Positions 32,232 to 40,656 are shown, counted from the first letter of the stretch. The stretch: DNA of 64,000 nt from Cryobacterium sp. GrIS_2_6 (GCF_035984545.1 NZ_JAXCHP010000001.1:620001-684000), one strand, 5' to 3'. The notes: generated by a model from the sequence alone, not told the origin. Translations and numbers: made by a program.

Positions 32232-33572
32232 CTAACCCAGCGTCACGCCTCGCGCGCTCATGAAGGGTTGCGGATCAATGCGTGCGCCATCGACGCGAAC
32301 TTCGAAGTGGAGATGGCAGCCACTTGACGCGCCGGTGCTGCCCACGTCAGAGATCACTTCGCCGGCGGCGACGCTCTGGCCGACGCTGACGTGGAGAACG
32401 CTGTTGTGGGCGTAGCCGGTTTGAACACCGTTGCCGTGATCGATCAGGATCCAATTGCCGTAGGAACCGAGATACCCGGCATACACTACGGTCCCGCCAG
32501 TCGCCGCACGCACAGATCGGCCACACGCTGCTGCCAGGTCGGTTCCATAGTGGAAGGGGCCAACCCCGGCCACCGGCTTATTCGGCCGGGGTCCAAAGGG
32601 GTCGCTGATCCAACCGGAGACGGGAAGAGCCCAGCCCTGAGCACTCAGCTGCCCCGAATCGCGCCCGCTGCTACCGCTGCCACTGCCGTGTGCTTTCGCG
32701 TCCGCAGCGGCGCTAGCGGCTGCCGCCTCGGCTGCTGCCGCTGCCGCCGCTGCCGCTGCCGCAGCCCGGGCTTGTTCGCCCTTGGTGAAGTCCGCTTCGG
32801 TCGCCTGCCGGTTTTCTTGCAAAACCACGAGTTGAGCCGCCATCGTGGCCGCATTGTCTTGCTGTTCAGCAAGTTTCGCCTGCAGCGCGGCGTCAGCCGC
32901 CGTGGCCTCCACGAGCGCCGTCTGGGCCTTTTCGGACAGGCCAGCGAGAATGCTCTTGGCCACGGTGGCCTGGTCGGTCAAGGCTTGCGCGGAATTCCTC
33001 TCGCTGGCCGCCTTCTTGTAGATCCCGTCGGTTTGCTCGGTTAGTTTGCCCATCCTGGCCAATTCGGACAACAACTCGTCCGCTTTCCCACTATTGAGGA
33101 GAAGGGTCAGGCTCAGGTCGGCGCCACCGGAACGGGACAGGGACGATGCCAAACGCCCGGCCTGTTTCTTGGAGGCGTCGGCGCGCTGATTGGCGTCGTC
33201 GGCCTGTCCCTGGAGCTGGCTGGCACGATAGTTCGCTTGGTCGAACGCTCCCTGGGCAGCCTCGAACTCGCTGCTGCGCTGGGCTTGAAGTAATTTTGCG
33301 GTCTCTACTTGCGTGTTCAACGCCGAGATAAGATCCGTGAGCTGAGTGATCTGGGCTTGCTTGGCGGTTTCACTATTCCGGGCGTTCTGGACGTCTCCCC
33401 ACGAGGGGAACTCGGTTGCTTGGGCTGGCGCCGGAATGGCCGTGAAAGCAATAAGGACCAGTGCCGTCAGGACCGCGCCCCATCGCGGGCGGCGCCGCTT
33501 CGAGGAGCGACTCTGAACCGCGGTTTCAGGAGAAGCCAGGCGACCACCTCGACGCGCTGCCGAGTCAACCAA
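32232..33572 (-). CDS. Secreted M23 peptidase with coiled coil (EnvC-like)
   Basis: A 446-residue exported protein: Sec signal (WGAVLTALVLIAFTAIPAPAQA), a long coiled-coil region (about residues 60-290, ending in an Ala-rich tract), then an M23/LytM endopeptidase domain. Zinc ligands are seen in FHYGTDLAA (H-x3-D) and CHLHFEVRVDG (H-x-H). It should cleave peptidoglycan cross-bridges or, if regulatory, activate an amidase. The start is a TTG overlapping the stop of the upstream M23 gene by 8 bases. The catalytic domain is closely similar to that of the upstream gene, down to the shared end PFMSARGVTLG, so the pair arose by tandem duplication. Confidence 0.9.
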   Translation of the reverse strand: MVDSAARRGGRLASPETAVQSRSSKRRRPRWGAVLTALVLIAFTAIPAPAQATEFPSWGDVQNARNSETAKQAQITQLTDLISALNTQVETAKLLQAQRSSEFEAAQGAFDQANYRASQLQGQADDANQRADASKKQAGRLASSLSRSGGADLSLTLLLNSGKADELLSELARMGKLTEQTDGIYKKAASERNSAQALTDQATVAKSILAGLSEKAQTALVEATAADAALQAKLAEQQDNAATMAAQLVVLQENRQATEADFTKGEQARAAAAAAAAAAAAEAAAASAAADAKAHGSGSGSSGRDSGQLSAQGWALPVSGWISDPFGPRPNKPVAGVGPFHYGTDLAAACGRSVRAATGGTVVYAGYLGSYGNWILIDHGNGVQTGYAHNSVLHVSVGQSVAAGEVISDVGSTGASSGCHLHFEVRVDGARIDPQPFMSARGVTLG

Positions 33573-34296
33573 GAGTGACTCCTCTCGCGCTCATGAACGG
33601 CACCGGGTCGATCTGGGTGCCATCGACGTGGGTTTCGAAGTGGAGGTGGCAGCCGCTGGACGCACCGGTAGTACCCACTAACGAGATGGTTTCGCCCGCG
33701 GTGACGTTTTGTCCGACACTGACGAGCATTGTGCTGTTGTGGGCGTATCCGGTTTGGACGCCGTTTCCGTGGTCGATGACAATCCAATTTCCGTAGCTGC
33801 CATTCGAAGCAGCGAACACGACGGTGCCACCGGTGGCGGCGGCGACCGGTGTGCCGCAGGAGGCGGCCAGGTCGGTTCCCTCGTGGAAGAGCCCGACGCC
33901 TTCGACGGGTCGATCCAGTCGCGGTCCGAAGGGGTCGCTGATGAATCCGGCCGCGGGGAGCGCCCAGGCCTGACCGAGGAGCTGACCGGTATCGCGCCCG
34001 CCGAGCGCTCGCACCGAGAGCCCGGCGTTCGACGATTTCTTGGGAACGACTTTGGGTATGACTTGAACGGAGTAACCGTCGCGTGTGATGACGCTGGCTG
34101 CGCCGGTGCTGCTGAGTTCCGTGTACTGAACAACTCGCCGCGCAGCACTGGGAACAAGGGGCCCCGTGGCTGACGCCTCCGTTGAGACCGCCACCGCCGG
34201 CAGAGACGTCGTGACAGCCAGAAGGGCAACAGCGACGAGCGCTGACCAGGCTACGACTCTGTGTCGGAGGGACGGGCGCGGGCGCCCGGGAGTCAT
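33565..34296 (-). CDS. Secreted M23 peptidase without coiled coil
   Basis: A 243-residue exported protein with a signal segment (VVAWSALVAVALLAVTTSLPAVA), a short spacer and an M23/LytM domain. The zinc motif is complete: FHEGTDLAA and CHLHFETHVDG. ATG at 34296 begins a sensible signal peptide; codons upstream give Arg-rich non-signal sequence. It is first in the M23-M23-lgt-small-protein chain. Why a metal island carries two cell-wall endopeptidases is not known; copper damage to the wall and lipoprotein maturation are possible reasons. Confidence 0.88.
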   Translation of the reverse strand: MTPGRPRPSLRHRVVAWSALVAVALLAVTTSLPAVAVSTEASATGPLVPSAARRVVQYTELSSTGAASVITRDGYSVQVIPKVVPKKSSNAGLSVRALGGRDTGQLLGQAWALPAAGFISDPFGPRLDRPVEGVGLFHEGTDLAASCGTPVAAATGGTVVFAASNGSYGNWIVIDHGNGVQTGYAHNSTMLVSVGQNVTAGETISLVGTTGASSGCHLHFETHVDGTQIDPVPFMSARGVTLG

Positions 34297-34642
34297 GGAT
34301 TGGCGCGGCGGAGTAGCCCGGCGCGGACGCTCCGACTCGCGTCGGGCGCGTCGCGTACCCGGCTGGGCCGTCGCGCCGAAGGCGGCTGAGCGTCCCGAGT
34401 CGTGAACTCGAGAGCGGTGGGTGTGGGGGCGTGGGAACGCTGGGGATCGCATTTAAAGTGTCCGATATCTCGCCAAAGGGCGGGGAGCATGAGTAGACCA
34501 AGGGTGTGGGGTCCACTCGGGTTTCGAGGGACCAGACTTGCGCCGATGACGGGTCAGCCGAGGCGCGACCTTGATGCACGCACAGAGGTGCTGATCGTCG
34601 CCTAAGGCGCGCGGAGAACGAATTCCCCGGAAATGGCCGTGA
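34297..34642. other. Intergenic region, probable promoter of the M23-lgt operon
   Basis: No gene is seen in these 346 bases. On the minus strand TTGGCG (rc of 34471-34476) and TAAATG (rc of 34450-34455) form a weak promoter with 15-base spacing. A palindrome CGCCTAAGGCG lies at 34599-34609, just past the DUF6153 stop, and may be part of a terminator or operator. Confidence 0.4.
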
Positions 34643-35107
34643 TCAGATACGGCTAATCGACAGAAGTGTCAGTGAGGGAAAGTACACATGATTGCGGACC
34701 TCGGCACCGAGCCGAAAAAGACGTCCGCCACCGTCCTTGAGTGTCTGAAAGAGAGCAGGGCGTCGAAGAAGAAGGACGATGGCGACGACGGTGATGAGGA
34801 CGATGCACCCTGCCACCATCAAAGCGCACCCCACCGTGCAGTCCGTGCCGCAGGTGTTGAGCGCCGACAGTGGGCCGACCCAATCTGCCGACGCCGCTAG
34901 GACGTTATGGGCAACGGCCGGGGTCTCGCCAGTTTGCGCCGAGAATTGAGTGACTCCGGCGACGGCTCGCTGAACACCGTCATGGGCGTCGAGCATCGAA
35001 TGCATCGCGAGCAGGCTAACCAATACGCCAACGAGGGCCAACGAAACGGCGAGGGCTCGGCTCAGAGCGCGTGGTGGGGGACCGGAAATGCCGGAGCGTC
35101 GAGACAT
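34643..35107 (-). CDS. DUF6153 family small membrane protein, copy 2
   Basis: A 154-residue protein like copy 1: basic start, membrane helix with the family motif (LAVSLALVGVLVSLLAMHSM), Cys cluster (NTCGTDCTVGC), here a second hydrophobic segment (CIVLITVVAIVLLLRR), and the shared tail SLTLLSISRI. The ATG at 35107 has GGAGAGGAGAG as a strong ribosome site. About 48 bases upstream is a half-conserved CsoR-type site. Function unknown; copper induction is inferred from the site and the company it keeps. Confidence 0.78.
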   Translation of the reverse strand: MSRRSGISGPPPRALSRALAVSLALVGVLVSLLAMHSMLDAHDGVQRAVAGVTQFSAQTGETPAVAHNVLAASADWVGPLSALNTCGTDCTVGCALMVAGCIVLITVVAIVLLLRRPALFQTLKDGGGRLFRLGAEVRNHVYFPSLTLLSISRI

Positions 35108-35154
35108 GCGCGACTCTCCTCTCCCGTGTCCGCGTCGCCGGCGAAAGCCGAGAC

Positions 35155-35171
35155 ATACCCCCCTAGCGTAC
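35155..35171. promoter_or_regulatory. CsoR-like site upstream of DUF6153 copy 2
   Basis: ATACCCCCCTAGCGTAC keeps one arm of the operator at 28153-28169 exactly (ATACCC) and four of six bases of the other, and on the minus strand reads CTAGGGGGGTAT, close to the TTAGGGGGTAT half there. Confidence 0.4.
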
Positions 35172-35312
35172 GCGGAGAACTCGCAGCCAGCTGGCAACTT
35201 CCTGAGTTGGGCGGTAGCCGAAGGAGAATTCAGGCTGATGGGTGTGGTTTTGGTGGCTGTCCGGGGAGTAATCCGGCCGTGGATGATGGCCTCGCGAGTG
35301 CGTTCTTGCCGG

Positions 35313-35795
35313 TTACCTCGACGGTGCGTGAGGGAAAAGAAGTCTGTAGAACCACGATCCGAGACACCAATGGGTGGTGGTGAGGATCGTGCCTCCCAGA
35401 GCGACCGTTCCTCCCAGTACGAATCCCAACGCTGACAATCCGTAGTGGAAGGACAAGGCTGAACCGGCAATGAGCACGGTGGACAGGAGGTAGGAAAACC
35501 GCCGGGGACTCGGCGTGGGGGGAAGCGCGGGCGCGCGAAACATGTGGCGTACGCCCAAGTTGTAAACCAAATCGAGAATCATGCCACGAGGGAATAACGC
35601 CCCGGTGAGAGGAACGATTGCTCCCACTCCAAGAAAGATCGGCGACTGTAAAGCCAATCCGACGACGATGAGGACAGTGCCTACTGCCGGAGTGAATCGT
35701 AGCGGCCCCGCGTAACAGGACTTGGCGTCATCATCGAGACCTCCAAATCCTTGTTTATTCAGGTTGGTCTTCGTGAATTCTTTCAAGGCCGCCAT
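35313..35795 (-). CDS. DUF4395 family membrane protein
   Basis: A 160-residue protein with about four membrane helices. The sequence CYAGPLRFTPAVGTVLIVVG, then GALFPRGMILDLVYN and the end CLGSWFYRLLFP fit the DUF4395 family, found in actinobacteria beside thiosulfate sulfurtransferase or thioredoxin genes. Function unknown; a role in sulfur or redox chemistry has been suggested only from gene neighbours. AGGAATTG lies just before the ATG. It is upstream of DUF6153 copy 2 on the same strand, with 205 bases between. Confidence 0.75.
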   Translation of the reverse strand: MAALKEFTKTNLNKQGFGGLDDDAKSCYAGPLRFTPAVGTVLIVVGLALQSPIFLGVGAIVPLTGALFPRGMILDLVYNLGVRHMFRAPALPPTPSPRRFSYLLSTVLIAGSALSFHYGLSALGFVLGGTVALGGTILTTTHWCLGSWFYRLLFPHAPSR

Positions 35796-36142
35796 TTCAA
35801 TTCCTGAGTGTTGGACATAGACAGCCGCATGCGGTAGTAGACAGTGAACACTTTCGCCGCTTTGAAGGTCTGCTGTGTCGCTAGGCTAGTGCAGATCGGT
35901 CAATGGCTCATGCAAAGGGTTCGGGCCCAGACTCTAACGCCCCGGTCGTCGGATCGCCTGCGGCAGGCCGACCAGCCGCATCCTGAGCCTGAGGTCGAAA
36001 ATCAGCGATGCGTCGTATGGGGTGGCGCACGGGCTGGTACACGGGTTTGTCGTCACGGCCGCATACTCACGGCCCGTGCGTGTAGTGCATTCGCAAGCCA
36101 TCCCTGGCCGCGGCGATCGCCGGGTGTGAGGCGGCATCGGCG
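35796..36142. other. Gene-poor region before the HMA gene; lost 5' end of that gene
   Basis: No intact gene is seen. From 36089 to 36142 the frame of the HMA protein continues upstream as IRKPSLAAAIAGCEAASAM, a signal- or anchor-like sequence with no ATG, GTG or TTG before the TAG at 36083. The rest (35800-36082) looks like degraded sequence with no recognisable family. Confidence 0.45.
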
Positions 36143-36409
36143 ATGTTCGGCGCTGTGTCCACGACCAATCAGGCCGCCGCTACGGCCGGCGGGACGACGA
36201 ACACCTATCAGGTGGTGGGAATGACGTGCTCTCACTGTGTGGCGAGCGTGACGAAGGAAATCAGTAAACTGGCTCGCCCTGAGGATGTGAACGTTACCCT
36301 CGTCCCCGGCGGAGTCTCCCTCGTGACCATTGCAGGCGCCCCGCTCGACCGCCCGGCTGTCGCTGCGGCAACCGACGAGGCCGGCTACGAGCTGGTCGCT
36401 GAGTCCTGA
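36143..36409 (+). CDS. CopZ-like heavy-metal-associated domain protein
   Basis: An 88-residue protein with a single HMA domain. The metal loop VVGMTCSHCVASV carries the CxxC pair that binds Cu(I), and the end TDEAGYELV is the usual last strand. The first ATG gives a Thr/Ala-rich linker before the domain. The frame runs further upstream into a hydrophobic, anchor-like segment without a normal start codon, so the gene may have lost its 5' end or use ATT at 36089. If anchored, it would present copper outside the membrane; if not, it is a cytoplasmic chaperone. It could supply the HMA function missing from the nearby P1B ATPase. Confidence 0.8.
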   Translation: MFGAVSTTNQAAATAGGTTNTYQVVGMTCSHCVASVTKEISKLARPEDVNVTLVPGGVSLVTIAGAPLDRPAVAAATDEAGYELVAES

Positions 36410-36509
36410 CGGGAACCGGAGACACGGCCGAACGAGGGACGGGTCGTTGCCATGCTCGGCCTACTCAACTCCCTGATCGCCGGCGCAGCATCAGAGTGAT
36501 CGCACGATG

Positions 36510-37541
36510 TCAGACCGGTGCGGCACCGCTCGACGTGGCGGGTGGTGCCGCACTCTCACGGATGACAAGAGCCGGACCGTCTACGGCAAACCCTCGCCCG
36601 AGGGAACCCGCTATCAACCCCTCCAACACCAAGAAAGCGCGATTGCCCGGGCCAGCGAAGTCTTGTTTCACTGTCGTCAGCGCGGGACACCACAAAGTCG
36701 AGAGCGGATGGTCGCCGAAACCGACGACACTGACCTCGGCAGGGACAGATCTTCCGCCTTCGGCAAGACCGTGCTTGACTTCCATGGCGAGAACGTCACT
36801 GCCACAGAAGACCGCTGTGACGTGTGGCGAGCGGGCCAGCTGGCGTCCAATGGCGCATCCCGAGTTCGGTTCTTCACTGGAGTGAATGACCTCCGGAGTC
36901 GCGGCCCCCGCTGCACGGAGGGCACGTCGCCAGCCAAGTATCCGTTCGTCCTCGTTCAGTGAGGCGCGAACGCCGACACAGTGCACCGTCGTGTGACCGA
37001 GCCCCAGGAGGTAGGCCACGAGTTCCTCCGCTGCTCCAGAGTCATGCAGTGGCACGTGCGGAACGACCGTTTCGGGCGATCCTGCCACAGCGACCGTGAA
37101 GATTCCTGCTGGGATTCGGTGGAGCGTGGCAACCCCTGCCGCATCGGACGTGAGCACGATCACACCCGCAATTGCCTGGTCAAGGACGAGCGATAGAGCC
37201 TGATCGATGCTGTCGTCGTCGGCATCGCCGACCGCGGTGAGGCTCATGAGGTAACCCGCTTCTCGGGCACTCTCCTCGATGCCTCGGATGATCTCGGTTT
37301 GTTCGAAGGTCAATGTGGTTCCGGCCAGTACCGCAACAATGCTGGCGCGGCGGCTTGCCAGGGAACGAGCTGCTGAGTTCGGCCGGAATCCAAGTTCGTT
37401 AACCGCGGCGCGAACCCGCGTCAGCCTGTCGTCACTGACGCGTGCGGACCCATTGAGAACACGAGACACAGTCGCGATGGAAACACCGGCCAGTCGAGCC
37501 ACGTCAACGACGGTTGGATTGCTTACGTTGCTCTGGGACAT
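36510..37541 (-). CDS. LacI family transcriptional regulator, orphan
   Basis: A 343-residue LacI/GalR regulator. The helix-turn-helix and hinge are at residues 9-60 (VVDVARLAGVSIATVSRVLN, then GFRPNSAARSLA), followed by a periplasmic-binding-like sugar domain. No sugar transporter or hydrolase gene lies beside it, so its targets are elsewhere or lost; the region after it is decayed. The stop at 36510 is 10 bases past a short frame after the HMA gene. It does not fit the metal theme and may be a passenger. Confidence 0.92.
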   Translation of the reverse strand: MSQSNVSNPTVVDVARLAGVSIATVSRVLNGSARVSDDRLTRVRAAVNELGFRPNSAARSLASRRASIVAVLAGTTLTFEQTEIIRGIEESAREAGYLMSLTAVGDADDDSIDQALSLVLDQAIAGVIVLTSDAAGVATLHRIPAGIFTVAVAGSPETVVPHVPLHDSGAAEELVAYLLGLGHTTVHCVGVRASLNEDERILGWRRALRAAGAATPEVIHSSEEPNSGCAIGRQLARSPHVTAVFCGSDVLAMEVKHGLAEGGRSVPAEVSVVGFGDHPLSTLWCPALTTVKQDFAGPGNRAFLVLEGLIAGSLGRGFAVDGPALVIRESAAPPATSSGAAPV

Positions 37542-37622
37542 TTAGCCCCCACTTTAGGTCACATAAATCCAAGAACGCGCGCCAGCTCACTCAGGGAACC
37601 GTGTTCACAGTGACCTCGGTGG

Positions 37623-38999
37623 TTATCGGGCCCCGACTCCGGGAGCCCGCGTTCCCGGCAGTCGAATGGTGATCGTCGTTCCGGTTCCCGGTGCGGATGT
37701 CGCATCGACGGTGCCACCATGGCCGGTGACGAGTTCGCGGACCAGGGCGAGGCCGATACCCGAGCCGGACACGTGTGCGGCGTCCCGGCCCCGCCAGAGC
37801 CGGTCGAAGATGTGCGGGAGCTCGTCGGCGGCGATGCCGGGGCCGGTATCGCCGACAGTGAGTACCGCCCGGCCGTCTTCGACCGTCACGGTCACTGTCA
37901 CGCAATCGCCCGGCCGGCAGTAGCGGGCGGTGTTGGCAAGCAGGTTGCCGACGGCCTGGTGCATCCGGTCGGCGTCTGCGCGCACCCAGGCCGGCCCGAC
38001 CGGCTCCGCGATGACAGTGAGGCCGGCAGCCCGCAGCCGCGGCTCCCACTCGGACAGGGCGGCCCGGGCGACCTGGGCGAGGTCGACGGTGGCCAGGTGC
38101 AGTGACAGTCCTGCCGTCTCGACGGCCGACAGTTCGGCCAGGTCCGCGACGATGCGTCCGAGCCGCAGCGACTGGTCATGCAGCCCCGCGAGGCTTTCGG
38201 GTGTCGGCTCCACGAGGCCGTCACGCAGTTCCTCGAGGCCGGCCTGAAGGGCCGCGAGCGGGGTGCGCAACTCATGGGCCACGTCCGCGGTAAGAGTGCG
38301 CCGATCACGATCGGAGCGGACGACCGCGTCGGCCATGCCGTTGAACGCGGAGGCCAGCTCGCCGAGCTCACCCGGAGCCGGCCCGGTGGCCCGAGCCTGC
38401 CGGTCACCGGTCGTGAACGATCGGGCGGCATCCGTCATGACCAGGATCGGGCGGACGAGCAGCCGGGTGACGAACCAGCTCGCGCCGAGCGCGATTACGA
38501 GAGCGACGACGGCGGCGACGGCGATCCACGACCAGGTGACGTCGAACACGGTTGTCCCGGCCATCATGCCGAACGTCATCCGAACCGTGCCAACCTGGGC
38601 GCCGTCGACCATGACCGGTGCCGAGGCCACGGTCTGGCCCATCGCCGACCCCATCCCCATGCCCTGCGCGTCGGCGTTGCCGCCCATCATTCCATCGCTC
38701 GACTGGACAGGCGTACCCGTCCTGTCCACCACAGTGAGACCGGCGGATGCGGCGTCACCGATTGCGCGGGTGCGGCCCAGTTCCGCTATAGCCCAGTCTC
38801 CGGCCGATCGATAAGCATCGGCGGCTGCTGCGGCCGCGGAGTCCGCGATCTGCTGTCGGTCGGCCTGCTGCGTGACTTGCACGCCCCGATCCACGCCGAC
38901 CAGGGCGGCGACGCTGAGCACGAGCACCGACGACACGGCCACGAGCGCGAACGCGAGCAGGAGACGGCGTCCCAGCGAGCCGAGGCCCAGGATCCTCAT
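37623..38999 (-). CDS. Sensor histidine kinase with Met-rich extracytoplasmic domain
   Basis: A 458-residue membrane kinase: TM1 (LLLAFALVAVSSVLVLSVAAL), an extracytoplasmic sensor loop of about 120 residues, TM2 (SWIAVAAVVALVIALGASWF), HAMP, HisKA with the phosphorylated His in TADVAHELRTPLAAL, and HATPase_c boxes (NLLANTARY, GDTGPGIA, GSGIGLALV). The sensor loop is rich in Met (GMMGGNADAQGMGMGSAMGQ, Met 104-120), a feature of Cu(I)/Ag(I)-sensing kinases such as CusS. It shares a 4-base overlap with the response regulator gene, which comes first. The type 1 copper protein divergent from the pair has a matching Met-rich region, supporting copper as signal. Confidence 0.92.
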   Translation of the reverse strand: MRILGLGSLGRRLLLAFALVAVSSVLVLSVAALVGVDRGVQVTQQADRQQIADSAAAAAADAYRSAGDWAIAELGRTRAIGDAASAGLTVVDRTGTPVQSSDGMMGGNADAQGMGMGSAMGQTVASAPVMVDGAQVGTVRMTFGMMAGTTVFDVTWSWIAVAAVVALVIALGASWFVTRLLVRPILVMTDAARSFTTGDRQARATGPAPGELGELASAFNGMADAVVRSDRDRRTLTADVAHELRTPLAALQAGLEELRDGLVEPTPESLAGLHDQSLRLGRIVADLAELSAVETAGLSLHLATVDLAQVARAALSEWEPRLRAAGLTVIAEPVGPAWVRADADRMHQAVGNLLANTARYCRPGDCVTVTVTVEDGRAVLTVGDTGPGIAADELPHIFDRLWRGRDAAHVSGSGIGLALVRELVTGHGGTVDATSAPGTGTTITIRLPGTRAPGVGAR

Positions 39000-39685
39000 G
39001 ACGGCTCGTCCTGACGGAGCGCAAGACGATAGCCGACGCCGAGGACCGTCTCGATGATGTCGGCGCCGCCCGGCCCGAGCTTGTGGCGGAGATTCTTAAT
39101 GTGGGAGTCGATCGTGCGCTCATACCCGGCGTATTCGTAGCCGCGCACCCGATTCACCAGCTCGTACCGCGAGTAGACCCGCCCAGGAGCGGTCGATACC
39201 GCCGCGAGGAGTCCCCATTCGGTCGGAGTCAGGTCGAGTGCGGCGCCATCGAGCCACGCCTGGTGGGCGTTGTCATCGATTCGCAACCGTCGGCCGCCGT
39301 AGCTTGTCGGCTGCGTCGTGGTCGTCGAACCGCCGTACCGGTGCAACACGGACTTCACACGCAGCACGACTTCGTGGGGGCTGAACGGCTTCGTCACGTA
39401 GTCGTCTGCGCCGAGTTCCAGCCCCTGGATGCGGTCCTCCGTTGTGCTGCGCGCCGTGAGGACGATCACCGGGACGGTTCCGAGAGTGTGGATTTCCCGG
39501 AGGATGTCGGTTCCGTCGATATCGGGGAGGCCCAGATCGAGGAGCACCAGCTCGCACGAGGACAGGAGGCGGAGTGCCTCCGCACCGGACGTTGCCGTGA
39601 GGACCGAGAAGCCGGCTCGTTTGAGGTAGCGGCGGAGGATGTCGCGGATGTCACGCTCGTCCTCGACGACCAGCACGGTGGGCAT
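38996..39685 (-). CDS. OmpR/PhoB family response regulator
   Basis: A 229-residue two-domain regulator. The receiver domain has the acidic pair VVEDERD, the phosphorylated Asp in LVLLDLGLPDIDG, and Lys in YVTKPFSPHE. The C-terminal winged helix ends in RTIDSHIKNLRHKLG, the OmpR recognition helix. It is first in a two-gene operon with the Met-rich sensor kinase (ATGA overlap) and divergent from a cupredoxin gene. An 11-bp-spaced direct repeat in the shared spacer is the likely binding site, so it probably activates the cupredoxin under copper. Confidence 0.95.
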   Translation of the reverse strand: MPTVLVVEDERDIRDILRRYLKRAGFSVLTATSGAEALRLLSSCELVLLDLGLPDIDGTDILREIHTLGTVPVIVLTARSTTEDRIQGLELGADDYVTKPFSPHEVVLRVKSVLHRYGGSTTTTQPTSYGGRRLRIDDNAHQAWLDGAALDLTPTEWGLLAAVSTAPGRVYSRYELVNRVRGYEYAGYERTIDSHIKNLRHKLGPGGADIIETVLGVGYRLALRQDEPS

Positions 39686-39734
39686 ACTTCACCCTAACGT
39701 CCGTCATTTGAGAGAAGACTCCGTCGCCGCAAAC

Positions 39735-39753
39735 CTCCACACCATCTCCACAC
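39735..39753. promoter_or_regulatory. Direct repeat CTCCACAC x2, likely response-regulator box
   Basis: CTCCACAC occurs at 39735-39742 and again at 39746-39753, an 11-base period, the helical spacing typical of OmpR/PhoB-type sites. It lies between the divergent response regulator (start 39685) and cupredoxin (start 39826) genes. Confidence 0.6.
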
Positions 39754-39825
39754 GCACGCCAGTCGATCTGCACACCGGACGCGCAGAGTGGGGAACATCA
39801 ACCCACTCGATGGAGGAGAAACACC

Positions 39826-40425
39826 ATGCGCAGGAGCACACTCACCGCCACCGCGATCGCCGGCGCGGTCGCGACGATCGTCGGTCTCACCGGTCTGTCC
39901 GTCGGTGCTGTCAGCTCCATGAACGGCAGGGTGCCGGATTTTGGTTCGGCGGCCGGATCGTCCTGCACAACGCCACAGCTTGCCGGCACCGTCGTGAACG
40001 TGTCGCTGCGGAACATGGGCGGTTCCATGATGGGGGGCGACAACGGGATGATGGGCGGCAACACCGGGAATGGAATGATGTCCCGTGGGGCCATGAACCT
40101 CAGCCTCGACCGGTCGAGCGTCAGTTCAGGACCCGTCTCCTTTCTCGCCACCAATGACGGCAGCACCAGCCATGAGCTCGTCATACTTCCGCTCGTGGAT
40201 TCGCACGTCGCGGGTAGCCGGTCGATATCCGGCGAGTACAAAATCGACGAAACCGTCAGCCTTGGCGAGGCCTCCGCCAGCTGCAACGCCGGTGAAGGTA
40301 CCGGTATCGCCCCGGGCAGCGCCGGCTGGGTGACCCTCGACCTCGCACCGGGACGGTACGAAGTCGTCTGCAACCTGCCGGGCCACTATGCCGGCGGGAT
40401 GTACCGCGAGCTCACCGTGATGTGA
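39826..40425 (+). CDS. Exported type 1 (blue) copper protein, sulfocyanin/plastocyanin-like
   Basis: A 199-residue protein with a signal or anchor sequence (TATAIAGAVATIVGLTGLSVG), a Met/Gly-rich insert (MGGSMMGG, GMMGGNTGNGMMSRGAM) and a cupredoxin fold. The four type 1 copper ligands are visible: His116 (TSHELVI) and Cys182, His187, Met192 in VVCNLPGHYAGGM. It should bind Cu(II)/Cu(I) outside the membrane and either carry electrons or hold copper. The Met-rich insert is unusual for a pure electron carrier and suits Cu(I) storage. Divergent from the Met-rich sensor kinase operon, with a strong GGAGGAG ribosome site, it is the probable main target of that system. Confidence 0.9.
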   Translation: MRRSTLTATAIAGAVATIVGLTGLSVGAVSSMNGRVPDFGSAAGSSCTTPQLAGTVVNVSLRNMGGSMMGGDNGMMGGNTGNGMMSRGAMNLSLDRSSVSSGPVSFLATNDGSTSHELVILPLVDSHVAGSRSISGEYKIDETVSLGEASASCNAGEGTGIAPGSAGWVTLDLAPGRYEVVCNLPGHYAGGMYRELTVM

Positions 40426-40656
40426 CCAATCCGTGCTCTGCACGAGGCGAAGAATCCTGGTGCGTCTTCTTGAGCGTCCACACCGCTCCTGGGCATGGGC
40501 CTGAGACGTTCATGGTGTCAAGCTGTGAATGTTCTTACGAACCTCATCAGGACCCGAGCGCGCAGCCCCCAGCAAGACTGGAAGAGCCGCGGTCGTATGG
40601 TGAGGCCAGTCCGATGTGGCCCCACGGTCGCTCCAGCTCACGCCGCTCAGCGGCGT

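Noticed and set aside
32700..32770. Imperfect GCC/GCT repeat in the first M23 gene as a functional DNA repeat
   Set aside because: It is explained by an Ala-rich segment of the coiled-coil protein.
36452..36499. 15-residue frame MLGLLNSLIAGAASE after the HMA gene
   Set aside because: Too short to support, with no conserved context; kept only as a note.
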